Source: an uncultured Pelagibacteraceae bacterium (GTDB taxonomy: Bacteria; Pseudomonadota; Alphaproteobacteria; Pelagibacterales; Pelagibacteraceae). Taken from it: a DNA stretch of 36,475 nucleotides. Position numbers and translations under genes: made by a program. Below the pieces are notes generated by a model. It worked only from the letters and a program-made list of their open reading frames with translations. It ran no database searches and was not told the origin of the DNA. Position 1 is the first letter of the stretch; each line of letters begins with the position of its first letter. Positions 8,124-16,539 of this stretch are shown one piece after another. Location: positions 1-36,475 of the forward strand of contig CACJGR010000008.1 in assembly GCA_902592985.1 (NCBI GenBank), read 5' to 3'.

Positions 8124-9059
8124 ATGAAAAGACTATTGTCTTTAATATCTGCTGTTTTGATTTCGTTAGTGAGCTTTACTACGGTTCAAGCAGCTGACAG
8201 TAAAAAACCCATCAGAATTCCAACACACAATTGGTCAAGTCAAGTTGTAATGGCTTACGTGATTGGTGGAATTTTTGAAAGTATGGGAAACAATGTGGAA
8301 TATGTACCAGCTGACACTCAGGCTGTTTATGAGTCTATTCGAATAGGTGATGTAGATATATCTCACGAAGTTTGGGAATCTGCTTTTGGTAAATCATTTA
8401 CAACAGCACTTGATAAAGGTGGTTTACTTGACTGGGGAGATCATGAAGCAAGAACTCTTGAGGATATGGGATATCCAAACTGGGTTGCTTCAAAATGCCC
8501 AGGTCTACCAGATTGGACTGCTTTAAAAAATCCTGATTGCGCTAAGAACTTTGTAACACCAGACTCTGGTGGAAAAGGACGAATGTTAGAAGGTCCACAA
8601 ACTTGGCACGGAGATTTAATACCTCAAAGAATTGATGCTTTAGGGTTAGGAGATCTTTGGGTAGTTAAATTTGCTGGAAGTGCAGATGCACTTTGGGCAG
8701 AACTTAAAGCGGCTAAAAAAGAAGATAGAGGAACTATAATATTCAACTGGACGCCAAACTTTACTGATGGTGCTGGTTTTACATTTATAGACTTTCCTCC
8801 ATACACTGCTGGTTGTAGACCAGAAGACGGTGGTGATGGAAAATGTGGTTCACCAGATGGTTATTTGAAAAAGGCTGTAAATGCAGACTGGACAAAAACT
8901 CATCCGGCGGCAGCTGCAATGTTCAAGAAATTGTCATTCTCTACAGGACAAATTGGTGCAATGGCATCTTTAGTTGACCTTGATGGATTGACCCACGAAG
9001 AAGCGGGTAAAAAATGGTTAGCTGATAACGAGTCTGTTTGGAAAGCTTGGACTAAATAA
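8124..9059 (+). CDS. tmoX: TMAO-binding periplasmic protein of an ABC transporter
   Basis: The 311-aa protein starts with a classic signal peptide (KR, then a hydrophobic stretch, then 'TTVQAA' with cleavage near residue 23). The mature part is an OpuAC/ChoX-like betaine-type binding domain: 'IPTHNWSSQVVMAYVIGGIFESMG', 'DVDISHEVWESAF' and 'GTIIFNWTPNF', rich in Trp and Tyr as expected for an aromatic cage around a methylated ammonium group. Assignment to TMAO rather than glycine betaine or choline rests on the divergent tdm gene and on nearby tmoV, tmoW and tmm. It has its own promoter, strong ribosome binding site and terminator, so it can be made in excess over the ATPase and permease. Confidence 0.88.
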   Translation: MKRLLSLISAVLISLVSFTTVQAADSKKPIRIPTHNWSSQVVMAYVIGGIFESMGNNVEYVPADTQAVYESIRIGDVDISHEVWESAFGKSFTTALDKGGLLDWGDHEARTLEDMGYPNWVASKCPGLPDWTALKNPDCAKNFVTPDSGGKGRMLEGPQTWHGDLIPQRIDALGLGDLWVVKFAGSADALWAELKAAKKEDRGTIIFNWTPNFTDGAGFTFIDFPPYTAGCRPEDGGDGKCGSPDGYLKKAVNADWTKTHPAAAAMFKKLSFSTGQIGAMASLVDLDGLTHEEAGKKWLADNESVWKAWTK

Positions 9060-9085
9060 ATAAGGATTAAAGCTAATAAAATATG

Positions 9086-9121
9086 AGATCTCCCCCAACA
9101 ATGTTGGGGGAGATTTTTTTT
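9086..9121 (+). terminator. Rho-independent terminator after tmoX
   Basis: The arms 9086-9099 and 9103-9116 form a 14-bp stem with five consecutive C-G pairs, one G-U pair and a 3-nt loop, running directly into a T tract. It begins 27 bp after the tmoX stop. It should end or strongly reduce transcription before the next genes. Confidence 0.9.
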
Positions 9122-9169
9122 ATATTTTAACTTCAAAATGGAAGTAAATTAAAAATTCAAACTATTTTA

Positions 9170-9631
9170 ATGATAAAATGTTTTTTTTATATATCTCTTA
9201 GCTTAATATTTTTTAATTTTTCATTAGCAAATGATATAGATATTCAAGAGGATATTAATCTTAGCTTTGTATGTGATTTAGAAAAAAAAATACTTAAGAA
9301 TTCTGAATACAATTATCAAACTTTTTTAGCTAAAGATTTAGATGATAAGGATTTAGATAAACTTGATATTGAAGCAAAAAAACCAGAAACACTTTTGATT
9401 AACGGATTATCTTTATTTCTTTCAGATATAACAAAGTTAAATGTTAAAATAGTAAATAAAGATGTGGTTTTATTTAAAGCAATCGACCAAGAAAAGAATT
9501 ACTCAGAATCCGGCATTATAAATAGAAAATCAGGCGAATTAGTTCATGAAATTACAAAAAATGTACAAAAGGCAAACTCAGAAAAAGATATTTCTTTTTA
9601 TTTATGCAAAAAAAGAGAGAAAAATGTCTGA
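9170..9631 (+). CDS. Secreted hypothetical protein
   Basis: I do not recognise this 153-aa protein. It opens with a hydrophobic signal-like segment ('CFFYISLSLIFFNFSLA') with likely cleavage near residue 20. The mature part is acidic and Lys-rich, with two cysteines ('SFVCDLEKKI' and 'FYLCKKREK') that could form a disulfide in the periplasm. It is the first of three unknown genes between tmoX and tmoV, 48 bp after the terminator. No domain assignment or role in TMAO uptake can be supported from sequence alone. Confidence 0.72.
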   Translation: MIKCFFYISLSLIFFNFSLANDIDIQEDINLSFVCDLEKKILKNSEYNYQTFLAKDLDDKDLDKLDIEAKKPETLLINGLSLFLSDITKLNVKIVNKDVVLFKAIDQEKNYSESGIINRKSGELVHEITKNVQKANSEKDISFYLCKKREKNV

Positions 9632-9659
9632 TTTTTTTTTATATAATTTCGTGTAAAAT

Positions 9660-10040
9660 ATGACAATGAAAAAATATATCTTTTATATAATTTTAGGTTT
9701 TTTAATTACGACTTCAGTATCAGCTCGAAAGACAGGTTGTGAAGGAAATTGTGAAAATGGTTATGGTAAATGGACTTATACAGATAAAACAACTTATGAA
9801 GGAGAATGGGTTGGAACAAAAAAAAATGGACAAGGAATTGAAATTTGGCCAAATGGATATGTTTATGAAGGTGAATTTAAAAATAGTGAGTGGAGCGGTC
9901 AAGGAATTTTAACTTTTCCAGATGGTGCAACTTATGAAGGAGAATGGGCTAAAGGTTTCATGAATGGCGAAGGAACCTTTACTTGGTCTGATGGAAAAGA
10001 AAAAACAGGAATTTGGAAAAACGGTGAATTACAAGAATAA
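9660..10040 (+). CDS. Secreted MORN-repeat protein
   Basis: This 126-aa protein has a signal peptide (about residues 3-22, hydrophobic then 'SVSA') followed by MORN repeats of about 23 residues: 'YEGEWVGTKKNGQGIEIWPNG', then units starting 'YEGEFKNSEWSGQG' and 'YEGEWAKGFMNGEG', and a degenerate fourth ending 'GIWKNG'. Cysteines near residues 27 and 31 lie just after the signal. MORN repeats form extended beta-hairpins, often associated with membranes or scaffolding; a specific function is unknown here. ATG codons at 9660 and 9666 are both possible starts, and the second gives a more typical Met-Lys-Lys signal. It follows the previous unknown gene by 28 bp and precedes the next by 8 bp, suggesting co-transcription. 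Confidence 0.85.
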   Translation: MTMKKYIFYIILGFLITTSVSARKTGCEGNCENGYGKWTYTDKTTYEGEWVGTKKNGQGIEIWPNGYVYEGEFKNSEWSGQGILTFPDGATYEGEWAKGFMNGEGTFTWSDGKEKTGIWKNGELQE

Positions 10041-10048
10041 TTAAAATA

Positions 10049-10600
10049 ATGCTACAAGACAGATATTTAAATAAATTAAAGGAGTTACCCGAACCAGTTA
10101 GGCAATTTGGTGGTCTTGTTACTATAACAGTTATCGTAATTTTATCTTTTGCTATTTTAAATATTTTTTGGGGAGGAGGTGATGAATTAGTTAGAAAAAT
10201 GAAATTAGAAGAAGAAAGAATTGAACAAGAAAGAAAACTAAGTAAACTGATTTCAGGCCTTCCATCAGGTATTCTAGTACCTTATGAAGGAACAGAAGGC
10301 CATAAATTGTCCGAAGAACAACACCGAGCAGTTTGCAATGCAACAAAAATTGTATCTCAGCGTTCTGTTATGGGCGCTAATTTAACAAATTTTAAAGCTA
10401 AACACATATACACTATTAACGGCAATGATATTAAAGAAACATATGTTAAGTGGGACAAAGAGAAAAATAAATGTTTTGCTGGTTTTGTTGTAAGCGGAAG
10501 TAATGTTGGAGTAAATGAAACAATTACTGTTAGTGGAGAGGTTTTAAGTTTTTTTAATACCGGAATTGATACAAGAGTTTATTTTATTAAAAATTTTTAA
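10049..10600 (+). CDS. Membrane-anchored hypothetical protein
   Basis: The function is unknown. The 183-aa protein has a short N-terminal stretch, one strong transmembrane helix (about residues 24-41), then a charged, probably coiled-coil segment rich in Glu, Lys and Arg (about 52-64) and a C-terminal domain with two cysteines ('HRAVCNATKIV' and 'NKCFAGFVV'). The topology suggests a single-pass protein with the C-terminal domain outside the cytoplasm, but orientation is a guess. It starts 8 bp after the MORN gene. Immediately after its stop lies a strong Shine-Dalgarno that has no start codon at the usual distance. Confidence 0.7.
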   Translation: MLQDRYLNKLKELPEPVRQFGGLVTITVIVILSFAILNIFWGGGDELVRKMKLEEERIEQERKLSKLISGLPSGILVPYEGTEGHKLSEEQHRAVCNATKIVSQRSVMGANLTNFKAKHIYTINGNDIKETYVKWDKEKNKCFAGFVVSGSNVGVNETITVSGEVLSFFNTGIDTRVYFIKNF

Positions 10601-10606
10601 GGAGGT
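10599..10606 (+). other. Orphan Shine-Dalgarno-like AAGGAGGT
   Basis: A near-perfect ribosome binding sequence overlaps the stop of the preceding gene, but no ATG, GTG or TTG opening a frame follows at 5-12 nt. The next ATG is that of tmoV, 60 nt away. It may mark a deleted or decayed gene start or a non-coding function. Confidence 0.5.
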
Positions 10607-10665
10607 AAAACAACAATTATATAGATTTTATTTTTACTAAATTTCGTATAACTTGTTAAAAGATT

Positions 10666-11697
10666 ATGGCTGATGGGGTAATTAAGTGCGATTCTGTATA
10701 TAAAATTTTTGGAGCAAATGCCAAAAAGATGCTTCGAGAAGCAAATGGAAATGTAGATGCAAAAACATTCCAAGAAAATGGATGCATAGTAGGTGTGAAC
10801 AATGCTTCTTTTGAGGTTTCAAAAGGAGAAATGTTGGTTGTTATGGGTTTATCAGGCTCAGGAAAATCTACATTATTAAGATGTATTTCTAGATTAACAG
10901 ATGCCACAGATGGAAAAATTTTTATAGAAGGTCAAGATTTACTCTCATTAAAAAACAAAGAACTAATTGAACTTAGAAGAAATAAAATGGGAATGGTCTT
11001 TCAAAGTTTTGCTTTACTTCCACATAAAACAGTTTTGGAAAATATTGCTTTTCCACTTCAAATTAAAGGAATTAAAACTAAAGATAGTATTAATAAAGCT
11101 ATGGACATGGTTAAACTTGTTGGTCTTGATGGAAGAGAAAATTATTTTCCAAGAGAGCTTTCAGGTGGACAGCAACAAAGAGTAGGTATTGCCCGTTCAT
11201 TAGCTGTTGAACCTGATATTTGGTTTTTAGACGAACCTTTCTCTGCTCTTGATCCATTAATCAGAAAAGAAATGCAAGATGAATTTTTAAGACTTCAAGC
11301 AAAATTGCAAAAAACAATTATGTTTATTACACATGATTTTGATGAAGCTTTAAAGCTTGCTGACCGTATAGCTATTATGAAGGATGGAATAATTGAACAG
11401 TTAGATACACCAGCCACAATTGTATTAAATCCAGCAACAGAATATGTAAAAAAATTTACTGAAGAAGTGCCTAGGGAAAAAGTTTTAAAAATAGAAGATG
11501 TAATGGAAAAACTAAATAATGAAAATTTAAGTGATTTAAAAGTTTCAAAAAATGAAATAATTGAAAACGTAGCTGAAAAGATTTTAACCCAAGAAAAATC
11601 TGTAGGTGTAACTGACGAAAATAATAAAATTGTTGGAACTGTTCATCCTTCAAAAATAATTCATACTGTTTTTGGGGGGAGAAAAAATAACGATTAA
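10666..11697 (+). CDS. tmoV: TMAO ABC transporter ATP-binding protein
   Basis: This 343-aa ProV-type ATPase carries Walker A 'GLSGSGKST' at residues 61-69, the Q-loop segment 'MVFQSFALLPHKTVLEN', the signature 'LSGGQQQRVGIARSLA' near 165-180, Walker B 'IWFLDEPFSALD' near 183-194 and the switch His in 'FITHDFDEA'. The C-terminal extension (about 255-343) resembles the CBS-type regulatory region of osmolyte-importer ATPases. It would power TMAO uptake with TmoX and TmoW. A TATAAC at 10647-10652 could be a -10 with a very short leader, but no good -35 accompanies it. The next gene begins 3 bp after its stop. Confidence 0.88.
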   Translation: MADGVIKCDSVYKIFGANAKKMLREANGNVDAKTFQENGCIVGVNNASFEVSKGEMLVVMGLSGSGKSTLLRCISRLTDATDGKIFIEGQDLLSLKNKELIELRRNKMGMVFQSFALLPHKTVLENIAFPLQIKGIKTKDSINKAMDMVKLVGLDGRENYFPRELSGGQQQRVGIARSLAVEPDIWFLDEPFSALDPLIRKEMQDEFLRLQAKLQKTIMFITHDFDEALKLADRIAIMKDGIIEQLDTPATIVLNPATEYVKKFTEEVPREKVLKIEDVMEKLNNENLSDLKVSKNEIIENVAEKILTQEKSVGVTDENNKIVGTVHPSKIIHTVFGGRKNND

Positions 11698-11700
11698 AAT

Positions 11701-13854
11701 ATGGAATTATTAAAAAAATATCCAAAATTATTTCAATGGTTATTTTTGTTAGTTGTATTTTTTGCCTTATGCTTTGCAATTGATGTTCCTGAAACCTACA
11801 AATTTATAAGAGTTCAAGCTGAATTCATTAAAGACCCAAATCAAAGCACTTACACACTATTTGGCGCAGAAGTAAGGTATTATGCATTTGATACTTTATG
11901 GAGACTACCTCCTTTACTTGGATGGTTACCTATTTGGGTAAATGACTCTTTGTTTTTCTTATTGAATGAATGGATGCCAATGGAGTTTTGGAATGAAGAT
12001 CTTCAAGAATATAAAACTAGACCTTTAGTACTACAAATAACAAGAAATATAACTGCATCTATGACATTTCTTATTGAATTGATTAGAGAAATTTTATTAG
12101 GTGGCGCTAAAACAGTTGTCGTATTTACCAGTTGGGATTGGATAGATAAAAATCCATGGGCAGAACTGCCAGGGTTACCTTGGACAATCGTTACAGCAGG
12201 TGCAGTAATATTATGTTACAAACTGAGTGGCAAGGGTCTGGCTATATTCGCTGGTTTAGTCATGATTTATATTTCTGTATTTGGTCAATGGAAACCTTCG
12301 ATGCAAACACTTTCTTTTATATTGGTGGCAGCACCACTTTCTTTTATTTTTGGTTTGAGCTTAGGCATTATGGCTTACAAAAGCAAACGTGTTGAGAAAA
12401 CTTTATATCCATTACTCCTAGTGATGCAGACCATGCCACAATATGCAGTTCTAGTTCCTGCAATGGTTCTGTTTGGCATTGGTGACCATGCTGCAGTTAT
12501 TATAACAATGGTTGTTGCTATTCCACCAATGATCCTATTAACTTTGTTAGGTCTTAGAGGAGTTTCTCCTGAAGTTATTGAAGCTGGCAAAATGAGTGGA
12601 TGTAATAATTGGCAACTTATGACCAAAGTATTAATTCCAACTGCAAGAAGAGACATTTTAATTGGAGTCAATCAGGTCATTATGGTGTGTTTTTCTATGG
12701 CAGTTATTGCAGCTTTTATAGGTGCTAAAGGATTGGGGTGGAATTTATTGTTAGCTTTAAATCAACTGAATATTGGATTAGCATTGGAAGCTGGCCTATG
12801 TATTAGTATGATTGCCATACTGTTAGATAAAATGTCTTTGGCTTGGGCAAATAAACAAACAGATTATTTTGGTAACCTGACATTTTTTCAGCGTTATAAA
12901 AATACATTATTTTTTGCTGGAGCAGTATTAATAGGAGTGATATTTGCCTACGCTGGATCTTTTTTGTTTAAAGACAGTTTTAATTACTTTTCTGAGATTC
13001 CACATAATAAAGGAATATCATTTGCAGATTTCTGGAATAAAGGTGTTGATTGGATTTGGGATACATTCTTTCAAACTTTAAAAATATTTAATACTTGGCT
13101 AATAACAGAAGTTCTTCAACCAATGAGAGCCTTGTATCTAAGAATGCCAGCAGTTGCTACTTTAGTATTAGTGGTTGGAGCAGGTTATATAATTGGTGGA
13201 ATTCGTTCAGCTTTTACAGTGGGTGGATTAGCATTATTTATAGCGCTAAGTCCATGGTGGGATAGAGCTTTAGTTACAACATACATGGCAACTTTTGGAG
13301 TTATTGCATCTTGCACAATTGGATTAACTGTTGGAACTTTATGTCAACAAAACAAATATACCACAAAATTTATGTTGGCAGTTTGTGATATTTTTCAAAC
13401 ATTTCCTTCTTTTGTATATTTAATTCCAGTAATGATGCTTTTTGGAATCACTGATACATCAGTATTAATTGCAGTAATTGTTTATGCAACTATACCTGCT
13501 ACAAGGTACACTATTGAGGGATTAAGAAGTGTTCCAGCTGGTTTGCATGACGCAGCCACAATGTCAGGTGTAACGAAATTCCAAAGATTAATAAATATAG
13601 AATTTCCAATAGCGTTTCCTCACATGATGCTTGGTGTAAATCAAACAATCGTTTTTGCTTTGTTTATGGTAATTATAGGAGCATTTATTGGAACTGAAGA
13701 TTTAGGACAATATATTCTAAAAGCGTTATCTGACAAAAAAGGTGGAGGTAAAGGATTAATACTTGGTATTTGTGTCGCTTTCATAGCTCTGATATTTGAT
13801 AATTTAATTAGAACTTGGGTAGAAAAAAGAAAAAAGCATCTTGGCATAGATTAA
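11701..13854 (+). CDS. tmoW: TMAO ABC transporter permease, duplicated domain
   Basis: At 717 aa this is about twice the size of a typical ProW permease and contains two tandem permease domains. Each has an EAA-type loop: 'GLRGVSPEVIEAGKMSGC' near residue 284 and 'GLRSVPAGLHDAATMSGV' near residue 606, both followed by a 'GVNQ' motif. A long N-terminal region with hydrophobic segments precedes the first domain. A fused double permease matches what I recall for TmoW of marine bacteria and supports TMAO rather than choline transport, whose permease is a single domain. The glycerol kinase gene follows after 4 bp, so transport and glycerol genes are probably on one transcript. Confidence 0.87.
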   Translation: MELLKKYPKLFQWLFLLVVFFALCFAIDVPETYKFIRVQAEFIKDPNQSTYTLFGAEVRYYAFDTLWRLPPLLGWLPIWVNDSLFFLLNEWMPMEFWNEDLQEYKTRPLVLQITRNITASMTFLIELIREILLGGAKTVVVFTSWDWIDKNPWAELPGLPWTIVTAGAVILCYKLSGKGLAIFAGLVMIYISVFGQWKPSMQTLSFILVAAPLSFIFGLSLGIMAYKSKRVEKTLYPLLLVMQTMPQYAVLVPAMVLFGIGDHAAVIITMVVAIPPMILLTLLGLRGVSPEVIEAGKMSGCNNWQLMTKVLIPTARRDILIGVNQVIMVCFSMAVIAAFIGAKGLGWNLLLALNQLNIGLALEAGLCISMIAILLDKMSLAWANKQTDYFGNLTFFQRYKNTLFFAGAVLIGVIFAYAGSFLFKDSFNYFSEIPHNKGISFADFWNKGVDWIWDTFFQTLKIFNTWLITEVLQPMRALYLRMPAVATLVLVVGAGYIIGGIRSAFTVGGLALFIALSPWWDRALVTTYMATFGVIASCTIGLTVGTLCQQNKYTTKFMLAVCDIFQTFPSFVYLIPVMMLFGITDTSVLIAVIVYATIPATRYTIEGLRSVPAGLHDAATMSGVTKFQRLINIEFPIAFPHMMLGVNQTIVFALFMVIIGAFIGTEDLGQYILKALSDKKGGGKGLILGICVAFIALIFDNLIRTWVEKRKKHLGID

Positions 13855-13858
13855 AATT

Positions 13859-15337
13859 GTGAAAAAACTTTTAGTCGCCATTGACCAAGGCACTACATCA
13901 ACAAGAGCAATTTTATTTGATGTCAAAGGTAATGTAAAATTTATATCACAATTTGAGTTTAAACAATATTTTCCAAAAAATGGCTGGATAGAACATAATC
14001 CAAATGAAATTTGGTTAACTACTCTTAAAGTACTAAAAAAAGTAATAAAAAAAGCCTCAAACTTAAAAGGCAATATTATAAGCCTAGGAATAACCAATCA
14101 AAGAGAAACTACTATTCTTTGGAATAAAAAAACTGGCAAACCAGTTTATAACGCTATTGTTTGGCAAGATAGAAGAACTCAAACATATTGTGAAAAACTA
14201 AAAAAAAAAAAATATGAAAAAAGTTTTAGAAAAAAAACTGGACTATTTATTGATCCATATTTTTCTGCAACAAAAATAAAATGGATTTTGGAAAATGTAA
14301 AAGAGTCAAAAAAATTATTAAAATCAAATAATTTATTATTTGGTACTGTAGATACTTTTTTGATATGGAAACTCACTAAAGGTAAAAAACATTTAACCGA
14401 AGCCACTAATGCAAGTAGAACAATGTTATTTAATATAAATAAAAACCAATGGGATAAAGAAATTTTAAAAAAATTAAATATTCCAAAGAATATTTTACCA
14501 GATGTAAAAAATTCTGCTGATAATTTTGGAGTCACAAATAAAAAAGTTATTGGAAAAGAAATTCCTATATCAGCTGTTTTAGGAGACCAACAAGCGGCCG
14601 CAGTTGGTCAGGCATGTTTTGAAAAAGGGTCAACAAAAAGCACTTACGGCACTGGTGCATTTGTAATAATGAATACTGGATCAAAAAAAATCTATTCAAA
14701 TAATAAATTATTGACAACAATTTGTTACAGGTTAAATGGAAAAAACACTTACGCTTTAGAAGGTTCAATCTTTATCGCTGGTGCTGGCGTACAGTGGCTT
14801 AGAGATAAATTAAAATTAATTAATAATGCCTACGAAACTGAGAAAATAGCTAAATCTAAAAAGAATAATGATGGTGTTTACATAGTACCTGCTTTCAGCG
14901 GTATGGGAGCTCCATATTGGAGACCGGATGCTAGAGGATTAATAATGGGCTTAACAAGAAATAGTGATTGGAAAAGTTTAGTAAGAGCAGTTGTTGAGTC
15001 TGTTGCATATCAAAGCCATGATTTATTTAACTCAATGAGAAAAGATGGTTTAAAACCTAGAATCGTAAAAGTTGACGGAGGCATGGTATCAAATAACTGG
15101 TTTTCTCAATTTTTATCTAACATTATTAATCTTAATGTAGTTAGACCACGAGTTTTAGAAACAACTGCTTTAGGAGTTGCACTTTTTGCAGGATACCAAG
15201 TTGGAGAATTTAAATCTTTAAACGATATAAAGCATATATGGAAAAAAGATAGAGTTTTTTCTCCAAAAATAAATAAATCATTGAGAAATAACTTATTGCA
15301 AGGATGGAAAGTAGCAATTAGAAAAACTTTAGCATAA
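13859..15337 (+). CDS. glpK: Glycerol kinase
   Basis: This 492-aa FGGY-family kinase begins with the phosphate-binding 'AIDQGTTSTRAILFD', includes 'ITNQRETTILWNKKTGKP' and 'NAIVWQDRRT', the catalytic-Asp region 'LGDQQAAAVGQ' near residues 241-251, 'TYGTGAFVIMNTG', and 'KVDGGMVSNNWFSQFLSNI' near the C-terminus. These are specific features of glycerol kinase within the family. It phosphorylates glycerol to sn-glycerol 3-phosphate using ATP. The start is GTG at 13859, 4 bp after the tmoW stop. Together with gpsA 8 bp downstream it forms a glycerol-to-DHAP or phospholipid-precursor pair embedded in the TMAO transport operon. No glycerol facilitator gene is present in the window. Confidence 0.94.
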   Translation: MKKLLVAIDQGTTSTRAILFDVKGNVKFISQFEFKQYFPKNGWIEHNPNEIWLTTLKVLKKVIKKASNLKGNIISLGITNQRETTILWNKKTGKPVYNAIVWQDRRTQTYCEKLKKKKYEKSFRKKTGLFIDPYFSATKIKWILENVKESKKLLKSNNLLFGTVDTFLIWKLTKGKKHLTEATNASRTMLFNINKNQWDKEILKKLNIPKNILPDVKNSADNFGVTNKKVIGKEIPISAVLGDQQAAAVGQACFEKGSTKSTYGTGAFVIMNTGSKKIYSNNKLLTTICYRLNGKNTYALEGSIFIAGAGVQWLRDKLKLINNAYETEKIAKSKKNNDGVYIVPAFSGMGAPYWRPDARGLIMGLTRNSDWKSLVRAVVESVAYQSHDLFNSMRKDGLKPRIVKVDGGMVSNNWFSQFLSNIINLNVVRPRVLETTALGVALFAGYQVGEFKSLNDIKHIWKKDRVFSPKINKSLRNNLLQGWKVAIRKTLA

Positions 15338-15345
15338 TTTAAATT

Positions 15346-16380
15346 ATGAAAAAAATTTTAATCATTGGAGCCGGAGCTATGGGTTCTGCATTTACTATTC
15401 CATGTGCGGACAATAATAATGAAGTAACATTAGTTGGCACACATTTGGAGAATGAACTAATAACATCTATTAAAAAAAACAATAAATTTCATCCATCATT
15501 AAAAACTAGTTTACCTTCCAAAATTAACATAGAAAGATTTGACCACTTAAAATCTACAATAGAAAAAGGTGTAGATGTAATAGTTGCTGGAATAAGTTCA
15601 GTAGGAATAAATTGGTTTGCTGAAGAAATTTCTAAATATTATAAAAAAGAACTTCCTATAGTTTTGTTAACAAAAGGACTATCTGTAAAAAATGATGAGT
15701 TAATTACTTTATCAGAAAAAATAAAAATATTATTAAAAGAAAAAGGACATAATGATAATGAAATTAATATATCAGCAATTAAAGGACCTTGTTTGGCAAC
15801 TGGTTTAGCAAACAAAATGAGAACAGGAACTGTAATAGCTAATCCAGATATAAAAGAAGCACAATTTTTAAAAAAAATTGTTTCAACTAATTATTATTCG
15901 ACAGAAATTTCAACTGACCTTCAAGGCGTCGAATTATCAGGCGCAATTAAAAACATTTATTCAATGTTAATAGGCGCTGCAGAAGGATTGAGCAACTCAA
16001 CAGCTCCAACCGAAATTCAATCTAAATATTATTTAAACACTTCTGCATCATTAATACATAGATCAATTTCTGAAATGTCAGAATTTGTATCTTGTTATGG
16101 AGGAACTACAGAAACAGTTTATGGATTAGCTGGGCTTGGAGATCTTTATGTCAGTGCTATTGGAGGAAGAAATAGTTTGATGGGAAAGTATCTTGGACAA
16201 GGACATTTATATAAAGATGCAAAAGAATTATACATGAAGGACATAACTGTAGAAGGTGCTGAACTTGCATTTGAAATAGGTCCAAAAATCTTTAAAGACC
16301 TTAAAGCGGAAAAATTTCCTTTAATGTTTAGTGTTCTAAAGTCTATATGTGAAAACAAAAAACTAGAAATTAATTGGTAA
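15346..16380 (+). CDS. gpsA: NAD(P)-dependent glycerol-3-phosphate dehydrogenase, divergent
   Basis: The 344-aa protein has the GpsA layout. A nucleotide-binding 'GAGAMGSA' lies at residues 8-15. 'KGPCLATGLANKM' near 145 stands where GpsA usually has GPSFA. 'VELSGAIKNIYSM' near 196-208 contains the catalytic Lys, and 'AGLGDLYVSAIGGRNSLMG' lies further on. It interconverts sn-glycerol 3-phosphate and dihydroxyacetone phosphate. Next to glycerol kinase it could run in the oxidative direction, feeding glycerol carbon to the triose pool, or supply phospholipid backbone. The altered GPSFA-equivalent motif and 344-aa length suggest a divergent subfamily, possibly specialised for catabolism; that is inference. 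A small membrane protein gene starts directly after its stop. Confidence 0.85.
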   Translation: MKKILIIGAGAMGSAFTIPCADNNNEVTLVGTHLENELITSIKKNNKFHPSLKTSLPSKINIERFDHLKSTIEKGVDVIVAGISSVGINWFAEEISKYYKKELPIVLLTKGLSVKNDELITLSEKIKILLKEKGHNDNEINISAIKGPCLATGLANKMRTGTVIANPDIKEAQFLKKIVSTNYYSTEISTDLQGVELSGAIKNIYSMLIGAAEGLSNSTAPTEIQSKYYLNTSASLIHRSISEMSEFVSCYGGTTETVYGLAGLGDLYVSAIGGRNSLMGKYLGQGHLYKDAKELYMKDITVEGAELAFEIGPKIFKDLKAEKFPLMFSVLKSICENKKLEINW

Positions 16381-16539
16381 ATGAATACTAAAATTATAAA
16401 TATTGCTGGATGGATTTTATTTTTGATCTCTGCAATTGGTTTTATTATGTCTAGCCTTGGAAATTTTTGGGCTATGTTTGGAAGTCTTTTCTTTTTAGCC
16501 GGTTGTGTAGTTTTTTTGATACCTTATTTTTTTGATTGA
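16381..16539 (+). CDS. 52-aa small membrane protein
   Basis: This short open frame starts with ATG at the base after the gpsA stop and encodes 52 residues with two hydrophobic segments (about 6-23 and 32-48) separated by a short 'SSLGNFWAM' loop, ending 'FLIPYFFD'. The composition and perfect adjacency to gpsA suggest a real co-transcribed small membrane protein. It resembles nothing I can name. Its last 16 bp overlap the 3' end of the convergent tmm gene. Confidence 0.6.
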   Translation: MNTKIINIAGWILFLISAIGFIMSSLGNFWAMFGSLFFLAGCVVFLIPYFFD

